Assembly: GCF_011612585.1 (NCBI RefSeq)
Contig: NZ_CP050133.1
Coordinates: 1,116,001-1,180,000, forward strand
From: Streptococcus cristatus ATCC 51100
GTDB lineage: Bacteria > Bacillota > Bacilli > Lactobacillales > Streptococcaceae
DNA length: 64,000 nt
Direction of reading: 5' to 3'
The position numbers and the translations under genes were made by a program. Under the pieces are notes generated by a model. The model did not search any database. It was not told the DNA's origin and saw only the letters and a program-made list of their open reading frames with translations. Of the stretch, positions 1-7,922 are shown one piece after another (within the stretch, counting starts at the first letter, position 1; each line of letters opens with the position of its first letter).

Positions 1-36
1 TAAACTATCTCTTATTGGTAAGTATTGTTCGCTCAT
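1..36 (-). CDS. 5' end of an unidentified gene (cut by window edge)
   Basis: An ATG on the minus strand at 34-36 opens a frame to the window edge, with a GGAG Shine-Dalgarno about nine bases upstream. Only 12 codons are visible (starting MSEQYLPIRDSL), too few to assign a family. It lies downstream of, and in the same direction as, the immunity-like array, so it may be the next member. Confidence 0.45.
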   Translation of the reverse strand, partial: MSEQYLPIRDSL

Positions 37-142
37 TTATAAGGACTCCACCTATTCCTAAAAATCCTCACTTTTATATCTTTTTCTCTCAAAAAAATCA
101 TTTCATTCTTGAACATTTCATCTTCTATGAAAAAAACTATCC

Positions 143-613
143 TTATAAAACCTTATAGCATCCCTTGGCAAAACCACAAGGAATGTAACCCGCTTGGTAT
201 AAAGCATACAAATCATCATAAAATTTTGATTCGGCTTGAGGAATCTCTTTCTTGATGGTCAAGTAGAGAGCCAAGCCAATGATATCAAATTCAATCTGAT
301 CTTTCATGGATGCTACCAGTTTACCTTCCGTAATCAGGTTATCTAATCGTGCTTCAATTTCAGGAATGATTTCCTCTTTTGCATTATTTGCCAGTTCATT
401 CCAGTGCTTATAAATGTCACTATGATTTTTAAAAAGATAAACACTAAAGTCACCATCTTTTTCTAAGACAAAATTCTCCCATTTTAAACTATTAATATTC
501 TTTTCTGCTTCTTTTACAGTCTTTAACTGAGTAATCGGTAGACCTGTTTCTCTTTCTTCCTTCAAAAAGTCTATACTTATTAATTCATTTATCACATCTG
601 AATGGAGCTTCAT
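143..613 (-). CDS. Hypothetical protein, possible immunity protein
   Basis: A 156-aa acidic, soluble protein with no signal peptide or membrane segment. I do not recognise the family. It contains a central helical stretch (IIPEIEARLDNLI) and ends with a Cys/Gly-rich motif (GYIPCGFAKGC). Size, composition and position as the last complete member of a same-strand run of PoNi, YezG and SUKH genes suggest an immunity protein; that is inference from context only. The 53-bp gap to the PoNi gene upstream allows co-transcription. Confidence 0.55.
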   Translation of the reverse strand: MKLHSDVINELISIDFLKEERETGLPITQLKTVKEAEKNINSLKWENFVLEKDGDFSVYLFKNHSDIYKHWNELANNAKEEIIPEIEARLDNLITEGKLVASMKDQIEFDIIGLALYLTIKKEIPQAESKFYDDLYALYQAGYIPCGFAKGCYKVL

Positions 614-666
614 CTTTATCCCCTTTCTAGAACCAAGCTATTCTTTCAGATAAAAAGCTTCGTTTT

Positions 667-1332
667 CTATTCTCCCTGCACCAATAAATCATAAGGAAAA
701 TACTCTAAATCTTTCAAGCGTTCGTCATAAATTCCTTTGATCTTGCAGGTTGCGGCGGTGTCAAAACTCCAGTAACCATAATAACCACAGTGTTCATATT
801 GATGAGAATTATACCAAGGTTCATCTGAATGACTATAGTACCAGAAACCCTGCGCCTTGGCCACACTCTCATAAGTGTCCTCAATCATATTTTGATACTC
901 TAGAATCGAATGAAAAGGAACTACCGTATCATGGAATAAATAAGTCATGTAATATTCAATCAAGCCATCATTGTGGTCCATCTGCTCATAAATAGCCTTT
1001 AAATCATCCAGAAATTCTCCCTTGCGCTCACTATAAAGGACTTCCAATGCAAAGATGTTAACTGCCAAGTCAAATGGAACCCCCTCTGAGACAATGAGCT
1101 TCAAATTAGAAAGAATCCCTTTATAATAGGGGAAAATCTCCTCTTTCGCAGCCCCTATAGAATAGGAAAGTTTCACTAGTTCTTCATTGAACAAAACCAA
1201 GAATTGGTAATGGACTTGTAGATAATCTTTCATGATATCTTTAGTTTTACTTGTTTTCTTTTTTAAGCGCTCTTGTACACGATTCAATCGTCTTTCAAAA
1301 TACGCATAATCTTTGTGTTTGTCTCTTATCAT
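667..1332 (-). CDS. PoNi-type immunity protein (DUF1910/DUF1911), copy 1
   Basis: A 221-aa protein with the hallmarks of the PoNe-immunity (PoNi) family. The N-terminal helical half corresponds to DUF1910. The C-terminal half has the DUF1911 signature: residues SHSDEPWYNSH, then GYWSFDTAA, then a terminal YFPYDLLV motif. Known PoNi proteins bind and neutralise PoNe DNase toxins delivered by type VI/VII secretion or contact-dependent systems; they act in the cytoplasm. It is a tandem duplicate of the next gene (1354-2019), nearly identical over the last 120 residues and more divergent in the N-terminal third. No PoNe toxin gene is present in the window, so it is an orphan here. Confidence 0.85.
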   Translation of the reverse strand: MIRDKHKDYAYFERRLNRVQERLKKKTSKTKDIMKDYLQVHYQFLVLFNEELVKLSYSIGAAKEEIFPYYKGILSNLKLIVSEGVPFDLAVNIFALEVLYSERKGEFLDDLKAIYEQMDHNDGLIEYYMTYLFHDTVVPFHSILEYQNMIEDTYESVAKAQGFWYYSHSDEPWYNSHQYEHCGYYGYWSFDTAATCKIKGIYDERLKDLEYFPYDLLVQGE

Positions 1333-1353
1333 ATATTAACTCCCTTTCTTAGC

Positions 1354-2019
1354 TTATTCTCCCTGCACCAACAAATCATAGGGAAAATACTCCAACTCCC
1401 TCAAGCCTTCGTCGTAAATTCCTTTGATCTTGCAGGTTGCGGCGGTATCAAAACTCCAGTAGCCATCATAGCCTCTATTGTCATACTTATGGGTTCCATA
1501 CCAAGGTTCATCTGAATGACTATAATACCAGAAACCCTGCGCCTTGACTACGCTCTCATAAGTGTCCTCAATCATATTTTGATACTCTAAAATCGAATGA
1601 AAAGGAACTACCGTATCATGGAATAGATAGATCATGTAGTATTCAATTAAGCCATCTGTGTGGTCCATCTGCTCATAAATAGCCTTTAAATCATCCAGAA
1701 ACTCTTCCTTGTGCTCACTGTAAAGAACTCCCAAAGCAAAGACATCAACTGCACGATAAAAGGGGATTCCCTCTGAAGCAATAACTTTGAGATGAGACAG
1801 AATACCTTGATAATAGGGAAAAATCTCCTCTTTCGAAGCCCCTATAGAATAGGAAAGTTTCACTAGTTCTTCATTATTCAAAACCAAATCTTGATAATGG
1901 AACAACAAATACTCCTCCGCAATCTCATCCGTTATCTTAATATTCTTCTCTAATCGTTTTTGAACAAAAGCTATCCATTTTTCAAAATACGCTTGATCTT
2001 TGTGTTTGTCTCTTAGCAT
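1354..2019 (-). CDS. PoNi-type immunity protein (DUF1910/DUF1911), copy 2
   Basis: A 221-aa paralogue of the gene at 667-1332, read just before it with a 21-bp spacer. It carries the same DUF1911 features: SHSDEPWYGTH, GYWSFDTAA and the YFPYDLLVQGE end. The two copies differ mainly in residues 10-50 and 70-100, the half expected to carry toxin specificity; the shared C-terminal half is nearly unchanged. That pattern fits duplication followed by divergence against variant PoNe toxins (inference). Both genes end with the same bases, and a third copy of this 3' end lies just upstream at about 2045-2107. Confidence 0.85.
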   Translation of the reverse strand: MLRDKHKDQAYFEKWIAFVQKRLEKNIKITDEIAEEYLLFHYQDLVLNNEELVKLSYSIGASKEEIFPYYQGILSHLKVIASEGIPFYRAVDVFALGVLYSEHKEEFLDDLKAIYEQMDHTDGLIEYYMIYLFHDTVVPFHSILEYQNMIEDTYESVVKAQGFWYYSHSDEPWYGTHKYDNRGYDGYWSFDTAATCKIKGIYDEGLRELEYFPYDLLVQGE

Positions 2020-2044
2020 ATATTGACTCCCTTTCTATGCTTAA

Positions 2045-2107
2045 TCTCTCTACACCAACAAATCATATGGGAAGTACTCCAACTCCCTCAAGCCTTCATC
2101 GTAGATA
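2045..2107 (-). pseudogene. Orphan 3' tail of a third PoNi gene
   Basis: The bases after the YezG-like gene repeat the last about 20 codons of the PoNi genes (encoding a form of IYDEGLRELEYFPYDLLV) with only a few substitutions. There is no gene body attached. It is best read as the leftover 3' end of a third PoNi copy whose body was lost or replaced by recombination. Confidence 0.7.
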
Positions 2108-2108
2108 T

Positions 2109-2594
2109 TTAGCCTTGTTTTTTATATTCTTCCATTTCTTTAAAAAGTTGAAGTAAATCATTATTTTCAGGTTCTTCTCCTAAACATTTATGTTTAAAAA
2201 AAGACAATCTTTGATTAGAGGTAAAGGGACTGGCAAACCAATCAGTGTAATCAAACTCAACTTTTAATTGCTTCCGAGATTTTACTATTAAAACCATTGC
2301 ATACCATTTAGGTTGATTATTATTTTCTAAAACCTCTAAAATATTTCTAGAAATACTCATTAATTGATTAAAGGAGTCCATATATTCGGAAAATGGAATA
2401 TCATAAATTACTGGTATATCATGTGAGAAAATATATTTTTCAGGACTTTCTTTCGTATTAAAATAGAAAAAAACTTCTCCGTCCCCTTCCTTTAACTCAA
2501 CATTAAAGTATAAATCATTCCACGTTTCCGGAATCATACGATTTACATTATTTGCTATATCATTAAACAATTGGCTTAATTGATTTTCAAACAT
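2109..2594 (-). CDS. YezG-type immunity protein (DUF600)
   Basis: A 161-aa protein matching the YezG/DUF600 immunity family (TIGR01741-like). It has an N-terminal helix, then MIPETWNDLYF, a beta stretch with VFFYFNT, and the family's conserved C-terminal block EFDYTDWFASPFTSNQRL followed by FFKHKCLGEEP. In Bacillus subtilis, YezG is the antidote to the LXG DNase YeeF/YezP. A Shine-Dalgarno (CAGGAGG) lies ahead of the ATG at 2594. No cognate LXG toxin gene is adjacent, so this is an orphan member of the array. Confidence 0.85.
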   Translation of the reverse strand: MFENQLSQLFNDIANNVNRMIPETWNDLYFNVELKEGDGEVFFYFNTKESPEKYIFSHDIPVIYDIPFSEYMDSFNQLMSISRNILEVLENNNQPKWYAMVLIVKSRKQLKVEFDYTDWFASPFTSNQRLSFFKHKCLGEEPENNDLLQLFKEMEEYKKQG

Positions 2595-2616
2595 TTTTAA
2601 CCTCCTGGTTTATTCC

Positions 2617-2784
2617 TTATCTGATTAATTCTTCAAGAGGAATATCATTTAATTTAGCTTTCCATGCATGCTCCATAGAATACCAAACTCCACCACTCCT
2701 GCTAATATTACTATTCATAGGAAAAAGAATAGTAATATCGCAAGCCACCCATAAATGGAAGCAAACAAGTTCAATGCTTTGATT
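2617..2784 (-). pseudogene. 55-codon open tail without a start, remnant of a larger gene
   Basis: Between the YezG-like gene and the gene at 2854 there is a stop-free stretch of 55 codons ending in TAA. It reads as real protein (contains WVACDITILFP, SGGVWYSMEHAW and ends IPLEELIR) but has only an internal Met and no ribosome-binding site. It looks like the C-terminal end of a deleted gene. I cannot tell whether it came from a toxin or another immunity gene. Confidence 0.45.
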
Positions 2785-2853
2785 TTAAATAATGCTTTAT
2801 TATTTGATTCATTATTGCGATTCACCTTCCTAGGAATAAATAATTTCAGATGA

Positions 2854-3186
2854 TTATTTGAATATAGACACATCCACTATTTTTCCTGAGCTTATATCAA
2901 TTTTGCATCTTCTAGCATAAAAATCCGTCGCATAAAGCCAGCCATCTATCAAAATCATCTGTTCGAACGGATAAATAAGCTTACTGTATCCACTGTTAGC
3001 AATGGTCCAAACTACAGTTCCTCTACAATCAAGTCTGATAATATTATTTTTCTCCAAACTATCAAAAGGTATTTCTAATAAAACAATACACTCCTCATCC
3101 ACTTCTATTAGATCTCGTATAGCAAACTGAAAAATTTTAGTAATTTCACCATTCACTATTAGTTTGTTGTTTTCATATTCTACCAT
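2854..3186 (-). CDS. Hypothetical protein in immunity array
   Basis: A 110-aa predicted beta-rich protein (alternating hydrophobic strands such as VEYENNKLIVNG and GTVVWTIANSG). No family recognised, no signal peptide, no membrane segment. Its ATG at 3184-3186 overlaps the stop codon of an orphan upstream tail (3180-3260), the arrangement expected of translational coupling to a gene that has since been lost. The same-strand context suggests an immunity protein, which remains inference. Confidence 0.5.
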   Translation of the reverse strand: MVEYENNKLIVNGEITKIFQFAIRDLIEVDEECIVLLEIPFDSLEKNNIIRLDCRGTVVWTIANSGYSKLIYPFEQMILIDGWLYATDFYARRCKIDISSGKIVDVSIFK

Positions 3187-3260
3187 TCAAGTAACCTTTC
3201 TATAATCTGTTCTATGCCTTTTCCCATCATCCTTAAAATCTCACTATTGGCACGTCGATA
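3180..3260 (-). pseudogene. Orphan C-terminal tail overlapping the next start
   Basis: A 26-codon open tail (ending IEQIIERLLEW) terminates at a TAG that overlaps the ATG of the 110-aa gene downstream. It begins directly after an in-frame TGA and has no start. The overlap implies that a full gene once stood here and was co-translated with its neighbour. Confidence 0.4.
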
Positions 3261-3300
3261 TCATTCACTAAGAAGGTCGTACATAGAAAGTCTATATTGC

Positions 3301-3711
3301 TTAAAAAAGACTCTCAATTAGACTAGAAAAACTGGAACAAACAAAGGTCGCCTCTTTAAACTCATCATAGTTCTTTTCATGATTCCAAAAAACTACGCTT
3401 TTCTCAGCTGAATAATCAAAACATAATAAATTTCCAAAACCATCTTCCACAAAGGGAATCAGCTGGTCACCAAGTCGATCTTGTAGATCTTCAAGAATTT
3501 CATATATATTATTGTCTTCATTTTCGTCTAGGCTGATTAAATTGTTGAAAATTTCCACCTTCTCACCTACCTTAAAATGATTGGGATTAGGATAACCACC
3601 ATCATATTTCAAAGCGACTTGCTTATAATCATCTGGTAGAGTAATCTGCAATCTATGCTCCACACTTTTTATGATATCCTTAGAAATTCCCTTATAATTT
3701 AACCACTTCAT
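3301..3711 (-). CDS. SMI1/KNR4 (SUKH-1) family immunity protein
   Basis: A 136-aa protein with the SUKH-1 layout: ITLPDDYKQVALKYDGG near residue 25, a central IFNNLISL strand, LIPFVEDGFGNLLCFDY around residue 90, VVFWNHE around 108, and a C-terminal helix ending SLIESLF. SUKH proteins are cytoplasmic immunity factors for diverse nuclease and deaminase toxins. The reading frame stays open for 25 codons upstream of the chosen ATG (to 3786) and that stretch has protein-like content, but the ATG aligns with the usual N-terminus of the family. Confidence 0.8.
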   Translation of the reverse strand: MKWLNYKGISKDIIKSVEHRLQITLPDDYKQVALKYDGGYPNPNHFKVGEKVEIFNNLISLDENEDNNIYEILEDLQDRLGDQLIPFVEDGFGNLLCFDYSAEKSVVFWNHEKNYDEFKEATFVCSSFSSLIESLF

Positions 3712-3860
3712 ATTCGTACTTGATTTCCTTTCCCAAACTTCTCTAAACTGCTCTGGCTCCTGTTTCCTATTAAACTTTGGATTTTTCTAAAATCTTTACA
3801 TAAGACGGTTGAAGCTGAGAAGCATTTGATAAAAGATAGGCAAATTTATGAATTATATAC

Positions 3861-4340
3861 TTATAGAAGTATATCTTGATAGCCAATTTCAGACAAAAGG
3901 CCATTGGTAAATTTTATTCCTATGCCATTTTCTTTGTCCCAATCACAATCACATAAAAAGCCAAATTCTTCAACACCTTCATCAAAGGTTAGAGGAAACA
4001 TGATTTGCTTAGGCTGCAATAGAGAATAAATTTGCTGCTCATCTCCCATTTTATTTAAAAAAGATTGTTTTTCAGCTAAATTTGTAAAACTGGAAACAAT
4101 ATCTGATATTTCTCGATCATAGTACGATAAAATAGCAGAATTAGCTTCTGTTACAATTTCATCCAAATGTTCTTGAAAAAATGTATAGGCTTTTTCTTGG
4201 TTTATTTCAAATTCTGCATCTTCATCTGCATCAATATTTATCTCTAAAACATGCTGCTTACCGAACATCGTTATAGAAATAGGTCTTGTCCAGCCATTAT
4301 TAAATTCTATGTTACCGAAAATTTGATGATTCATTTTCAT
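3861..4340 (-). CDS. DUF6985-type protein, probable immunity protein
   Basis: A 159-aa protein with an N-terminal IFGNIEFNNGW segment and a C-terminal block FLCDCDWDKENGIGIKF followed by GLLSEIGYQDI. I recognise this pattern from DUF6985 proteins found in polymorphic-toxin immunity loci. It is cytoplasmic and acidic. It sits eight bases from the stop of an orphan tail (4349-4429). Family assignment is moderate; the immunity role is inferred from family context and neighbours. Confidence 0.6.
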   Translation of the reverse strand: MKMNHQIFGNIEFNNGWTRPISITMFGKQHVLEINIDADEDAEFEINQEKAYTFFQEHLDEIVTEANSAILSYYDREISDIVSSFTNLAEKQSFLNKMGDEQQIYSLLQPKQIMFPLTFDEGVEEFGFLCDCDWDKENGIGIKFTNGLLSEIGYQDILL

Positions 4341-4348
4341 TGTTCTCT

Positions 4349-4429
4349 TTATTCTCCAAGTTCGTCAACTAGGTAACCGCAAAAATCTTTCTTACCTTCT
4401 ATGCAGTCTTTTTTCACTGCTTCATCAAT
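4349..4429 (-). pseudogene. Orphan C-terminal tail
   Basis: A 26-codon open stretch (contains KKDCIEGKKDFCGYLVDEL) ends at a TAA eight bases before the DUF6985-like start. It begins right after an in-frame TGA and has no start codon. It appears to be the 3' remnant of another lost array gene. Confidence 0.4.
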
Positions 4430-4456
4430 TCAATGCAATTTCGTTGTCGAAAATAG

Positions 4457-4903
4457 TTATTGGCCTTGCATTTCCTCAAACCATTTTTCAAACTCTAGAT
4501 TTGGAAGCAACTCTTCATCCTTGTCATAACGACCTTCATAGCTATAGCGACTGTCAAGGCTGTTTTTCTGAGCATCATAGACAAGCCACATTTCAGTTGG
4601 GTGCTCGCGACCGTATTCTTGGCAGATTTCAATCATGTTTTCTACATCCTTGATACCTTCTCTCAGTAAGATTGATTGGAGACCGATATCAACTTGAGAA
4701 TCATCTGGTAAAAAATTATTCACCAAGTGTTTATGTACAACCTTCCCTTTTATTTCATAAAACAAATTAAAACTATATAAACTATCTGCTATTGCATAAA
4801 TGTATATTTTATCTGCTTGTTCTTGAACATATTCCATTGCTAACGAAATCATGCTAGCCTGAACTTCCATAAATTTGTCTTCAAATTGTGTCATTGTATT
4901 CAT
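4457..4903 (-). CDS. Hypothetical protein, probable immunity protein
   Basis: A 148-aa acidic protein. It starts with a long amphipathic helix (FEDKFMEVQASMISLAMEYV), followed by KIYIYAIADSLYSFNLFYEI and KVVHKHLVN. This FYxIxGKVVHKH pattern looks like a small conserved family in firmicute toxin-immunity clusters, but I cannot name it. No signal peptide or membrane segment. Alternative: a general cytosolic protein of unknown role. Confidence 0.55.
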   Translation of the reverse strand: MNTMTQFEDKFMEVQASMISLAMEYVQEQADKIYIYAIADSLYSFNLFYEIKGKVVHKHLVNNFLPDDSQVDIGLQSILLREGIKDVENMIEICQEYGREHPTEMWLVYDAQKNSLDSRYSYEGRYDKDEELLPNLEFEKWFEEMQGQ

Positions 4904-4930
4904 CCTATCTAATTCTTTTAGCTTTTCAAG

Positions 4931-5258
4931 TTAGTGGACACTATTCATAAAGCGCTCGACTTCTTCAACACGATTATAGAATCGGTATTGATTTCTGTTC
5001 GCCAAAAAAATCCAGCTATATCAAGTCATAATAGAAGGTATCATCTTCCATAAGCCGGTCTAGAAGGTCTACTAAATTAGGAGCAATTTCCTTATCATAA
5101 TAGTAGATTTTCCCCTTATTTTCAGCAGCAAATCCGATAGATAGAAGCGCTACTTCATTGGCTTCAAAGAAAACTAATTTATCATTCTCAAATTGATTGT
5201 AGATTTCAATATCTGGATAAAACTGGTTCAACGGATCTAATTTAATCTTCTCAAACAT
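4931..5258 (-). pseudogene. Disrupted immunity-like gene (possible SUKH relative)
   Basis: The frame from 5258 encodes 80 aa (contains SIGFAAENKGKIYYYDKEIAP) and stops at a TAG at 5016-5018. Protein-like sequence resumes downstream (FLANRNQYRFYN...VERFMNSVH) to a TAA at 4931. That continuation returns to the original frame if one base is removed from a run of seven T (minus strand; 5004-5010). So two lesions, a nonsense codon and a homopolymer indel, appear to break a roughly 108-codon gene. Alternatively the 80-aa product is itself functional. Confidence 0.45.
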
Positions 5259-5294
5259 CTAAGCTCGTCCTTCCAAATTCAATGTCATCTCTCT

Positions 5295-6149
5295 TCAACT
5301 TTTATTTTCTTTTGGTTCACCTATCTGAAAAAATTGCCTAACATCCTCTACGTAACCATACTTGTCATTCAAGTAAGCCAATAATTCTCGGTTATGCCCT
5401 TGGTAATTATCTTCGCGACGTAATTCTTCATACATTTCGATGAAAGGAAGAGCTTTTTCTTTGGCTAATTCTAACTCTGCTTCGTAGTCATAAGCGACTT
5501 TTCGGAATTGGATATTTACCAGTTCCCCGTCTTCAACTTCTAACAAGGCATACTGGGCACGGTGATTTTTCAAGGCCGACCAATCAAAATAGGGCATGCC
5601 AATCGAACCGGGATTGATAATCTGTTGCCCTTGGCTGCCATAACGAAGCAACTGCTTGTGGACATGACCGTAAATTGCCACATCAGTCTCCTCATCCAGT
5701 AGCCGGTCAAATTTGTCCGTATCATTGTCAACCAGTAGGTCACTCCCATAGTTTTTGGCAGGCAAATTATGTGAGAGCGAAAAACGCAGCCCATCAATTT
5801 CTTTCTTCGCAACCATAGGCAGACTCCGCAGCCAGGTGATCTGATCAGGGTCCATTCGCTCCATCAAATACTGCGTCATACGCAAGAGCTGGACTTCCTG
5901 TGGGTCTTCTAAGCCATATTGACCATCTAAAGCCTCTAGGACACAATCATCCCAGTTTCCGCGGACAGTCGCTGTGATAGGAAGGTCTTTTAACAAGGCT
6001 AGCAAGTCATTTTCCCCCGGACCAGGGAGAAAAATATCCCCTAGAAGCCAATACTCCGTCGCTTCCTGCCTTTTAGCATCTGACAGAACTGCCTTCAAGG
6101 CTGTGGTATTCCCATGTATATCAGATAGAATCGCGATTTTATGTTTCAT
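5295..6149 (-). CDS. Calcineurin-like metallophosphoesterase (YfcE/MJ0936-type)
   Basis: A 284-aa protein with the metallophosphoesterase motif series: DIHGN at residues 9-13, LLGD near 35, GNWDD near 65, SHN near 128 and GHVHK near 161, followed by INPGSIGMP. These residues form the di-metal centre of phosphodiesterases. The last 60 residues add a helical extension not needed for the core. The substrate is unknown. The gene is ordinary chromosomal content standing inside the immunity array; its codon use looks less A+T-rich than its neighbours. It probably marks the original neighbour of the island. Confidence 0.85.
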   Translation of the reverse strand: MKHKIAILSDIHGNTTALKAVLSDAKRQEATEYWLLGDIFLPGPGENDLLALLKDLPITATVRGNWDDCVLEALDGQYGLEDPQEVQLLRMTQYLMERMDPDQITWLRSLPMVAKKEIDGLRFSLSHNLPAKNYGSDLLVDNDTDKFDRLLDEETDVAIYGHVHKQLLRYGSQGQQIINPGSIGMPYFDWSALKNHRAQYALLEVEDGELVNIQFRKVAYDYEAELELAKEKALPFIEMYEELRREDNYQGHNRELLAYLNDKYGYVEDVRQFFQIGEPKENKS

Positions 6150-6215
6150 ATTATTACTTTCTATTATTCATTTTCAAATGATTGTATTGATAATTCAAAC
6201 TATTTAATTACAAAC

Positions 6216-7922
6216 TTATTTATCCGCATCGGCATTACTTATATTTGCTTCAATCATTGCTCTGACCTGCTGGCGTTGTTCCTCATTCAGATTCAACTTC
6301 TGTAGTTGTTTTTCAATACTAAATTCTGAGGTACTGTATTTCTTATCATACATCTCTAATAATTTATTACGAAGAATAGGCTCGCTGATCAAATGAATTT
6401 CTTTCAATAGTTCTTCTTCATTTCCTTCCTGCTCCTCTTCTCCATTAAGTCTTTCAATCATAGAATTAATCTTCGCTAAGGCAAAATCACCATAAATATT
6501 CTCAATCAAATTTTCCTTCATGATTTCTTGTATATTTTTAGCGAAAGTATTTTGTAAAACTTTTCCTTCTGAATATCCAGTTTCTTGATTCTTTTCAATC
6601 AAAATCACATTTCCTGGTTTAATATCAGATAACATATAGGGAGAGTGGGTTGTGAAAATAAGCTGTAAATTTACGTCTTCCCGTCGTCTCTCTCTTTTCA
6701 AAAACTCTACGAAGTTATTAATTAACTTTCGTGACCATTCCAGATGCATTCCCATTTCTATTTCGTCAATTAAAAATATATAATCTCTGATATATTCATT
6801 AAATTGTTGTGAAGTCAAAGCATTTGAAAATAATCTAATAAAGTTAGTTTCACCTGCTGACATACAAAAAGAATCAAATTTTAGAATATTAAATCTATAA
6901 TATGAATACTGATTTAAAAAACTACGAAGTGAGTCAAATTCCTTACAAATATCTAAAAACTCTTGATCTTGTAATAAATCTCGTGAAAAGTTCACTAATA
7001 TTTCTTCACCCTCTATAGAGATAATATAATTATTAAGATGCAATAAAAAATCAGAAATCTTTTGAAAAACTTCTACAAAACTTACTTTCCGATTTTCTAC
7101 TTTCAAACTATTCATTAGCGAAGCTAACTCATTATCTAAATAACGCATTTTTTCTAAATAAAATGTAATATCTGACTCACAGTCATCATTATCTTGGTAT
7201 TTGAAATACTCTATCTCGCTCACTGCTTTATCTATCTTTTCTTCATAATCATTTAAATAACCGTATCTATTTGCTTCAAAGTTGGAAATTAAGCTTAAAC
7301 AAACATCTTTAATAAATTCTTTCTTATTATCAATCTTATTAGGTAAATAAGAATTAATTAATAAGATTTTAAATTTGAAATCAGAAAAAATCTCTTTATC
7401 ATAAAACTCTGAGTAAATCCTAAAATAATTTTCTAACGAGGACCAATTGATTTCCATTTCTAATATATTGCTGTTTTCTGGCACCCCTGTCACACCAAAA
7501 AAAGATTGATTATGCAAATTATAATAATTTATTGCTGTGTTTATATTTGGTTTTTGAAATTGTTTATCATCACCATAAACTTCAAAATTCTCATTCTCTT
7601 GTATATCTATATTGTGCCTATCTACTTTGAATTTTTCATTATCCCTAAATACTTTAAAATAAGAACTATTACTTTCTAAATGAGAATCTGATTCCCTCAT
7701 CAATCTCAATAAAGTTGATTTCCCAGTCCCATTTATCCCAACTATTGGTGAAATATTATAAATAGACTCTCCATAAAAGTTTTCAATATAGTCTGGATTT
7801 TTATCAATTTTTAATTCATTTGTTTCAAAGTTAAAATCAACTTTATATTCATCTGAAAAATTAAAAATCTGTTCTTTAAAAAGCTTATCATACTGTTTAA
7901 TCACCAAAGCAATTAATTTCAT
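6216..7922 (-). CDS. AAA/ABC-type ATPase of an HNH-ATPase defence module (Septu/PtuA-like)
   Basis: A 568-aa SMC/OLD-like ATPase. Walker A is GINGTGKST at residues 62-70; a degenerate ABC signature MSAGETNF lies near 354; Walker B IFLIDEIEMGMH near 380; and FTTHSPYMLSDI near 425 matches the conserved THSP box of AAA_21/AAA_15 proteins. Residues 100-340 form a long insertion rich in charged helices, and 450-568 a charged helical tail. No membrane segment, so it is not a transporter. The start overlaps the HNH gene stop by four bases (ATGA), so the two proteins are made as a coupled pair. Such ATPases sense infection and control a nuclease partner in Septu, retron-Ec78 and related systems. Function here is inferred. 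Confidence 0.75.
   Translation of the reverse strand: MKLIALVIKQYDKLFKEQIFNFSDEYKVDFNFETNELKIDKNPDYIENFYGESIYNISPIVGINGTGKSTLLRLMRESDSHLESNSSYFKVFRDNEKFKVDRHNIDIQENENFEVYGDDKQFQKPNINTAINYYNLHNQSFFGVTGVPENSNILEMEINWSSLENYFRIYSEFYDKEIFSDFKFKILLINSYLPNKIDNKKEFIKDVCLSLISNFEANRYGYLNDYEEKIDKAVSEIEYFKYQDNDDCESDITFYLEKMRYLDNELASLMNSLKVENRKVSFVEVFQKISDFLLHLNNYIISIEGEEILVNFSRDLLQDQEFLDICKEFDSLRSFLNQYSYYRFNILKFDSFCMSAGETNFIRLFSNALTSQQFNEYIRDYIFLIDEIEMGMHLEWSRKLINNFVEFLKRERRREDVNLQLIFTTHSPYMLSDIKPGNVILIEKNQETGYSEGKVLQNTFAKNIQEIMKENLIENIYGDFALAKINSMIERLNGEEEQEGNEEELLKEIHLISEPILRNKLLEMYDKKYSTSEFSIEKQLQKLNLNEEQRQQVRAMIEANISNADADK

Noticed and set aside
6216..7922. ATPase as an ABC transporter subunit
   Set aside because: No permease gene or membrane segment; the THSP box and large helical insertion are those of SMC/OLD-like AAA proteins.
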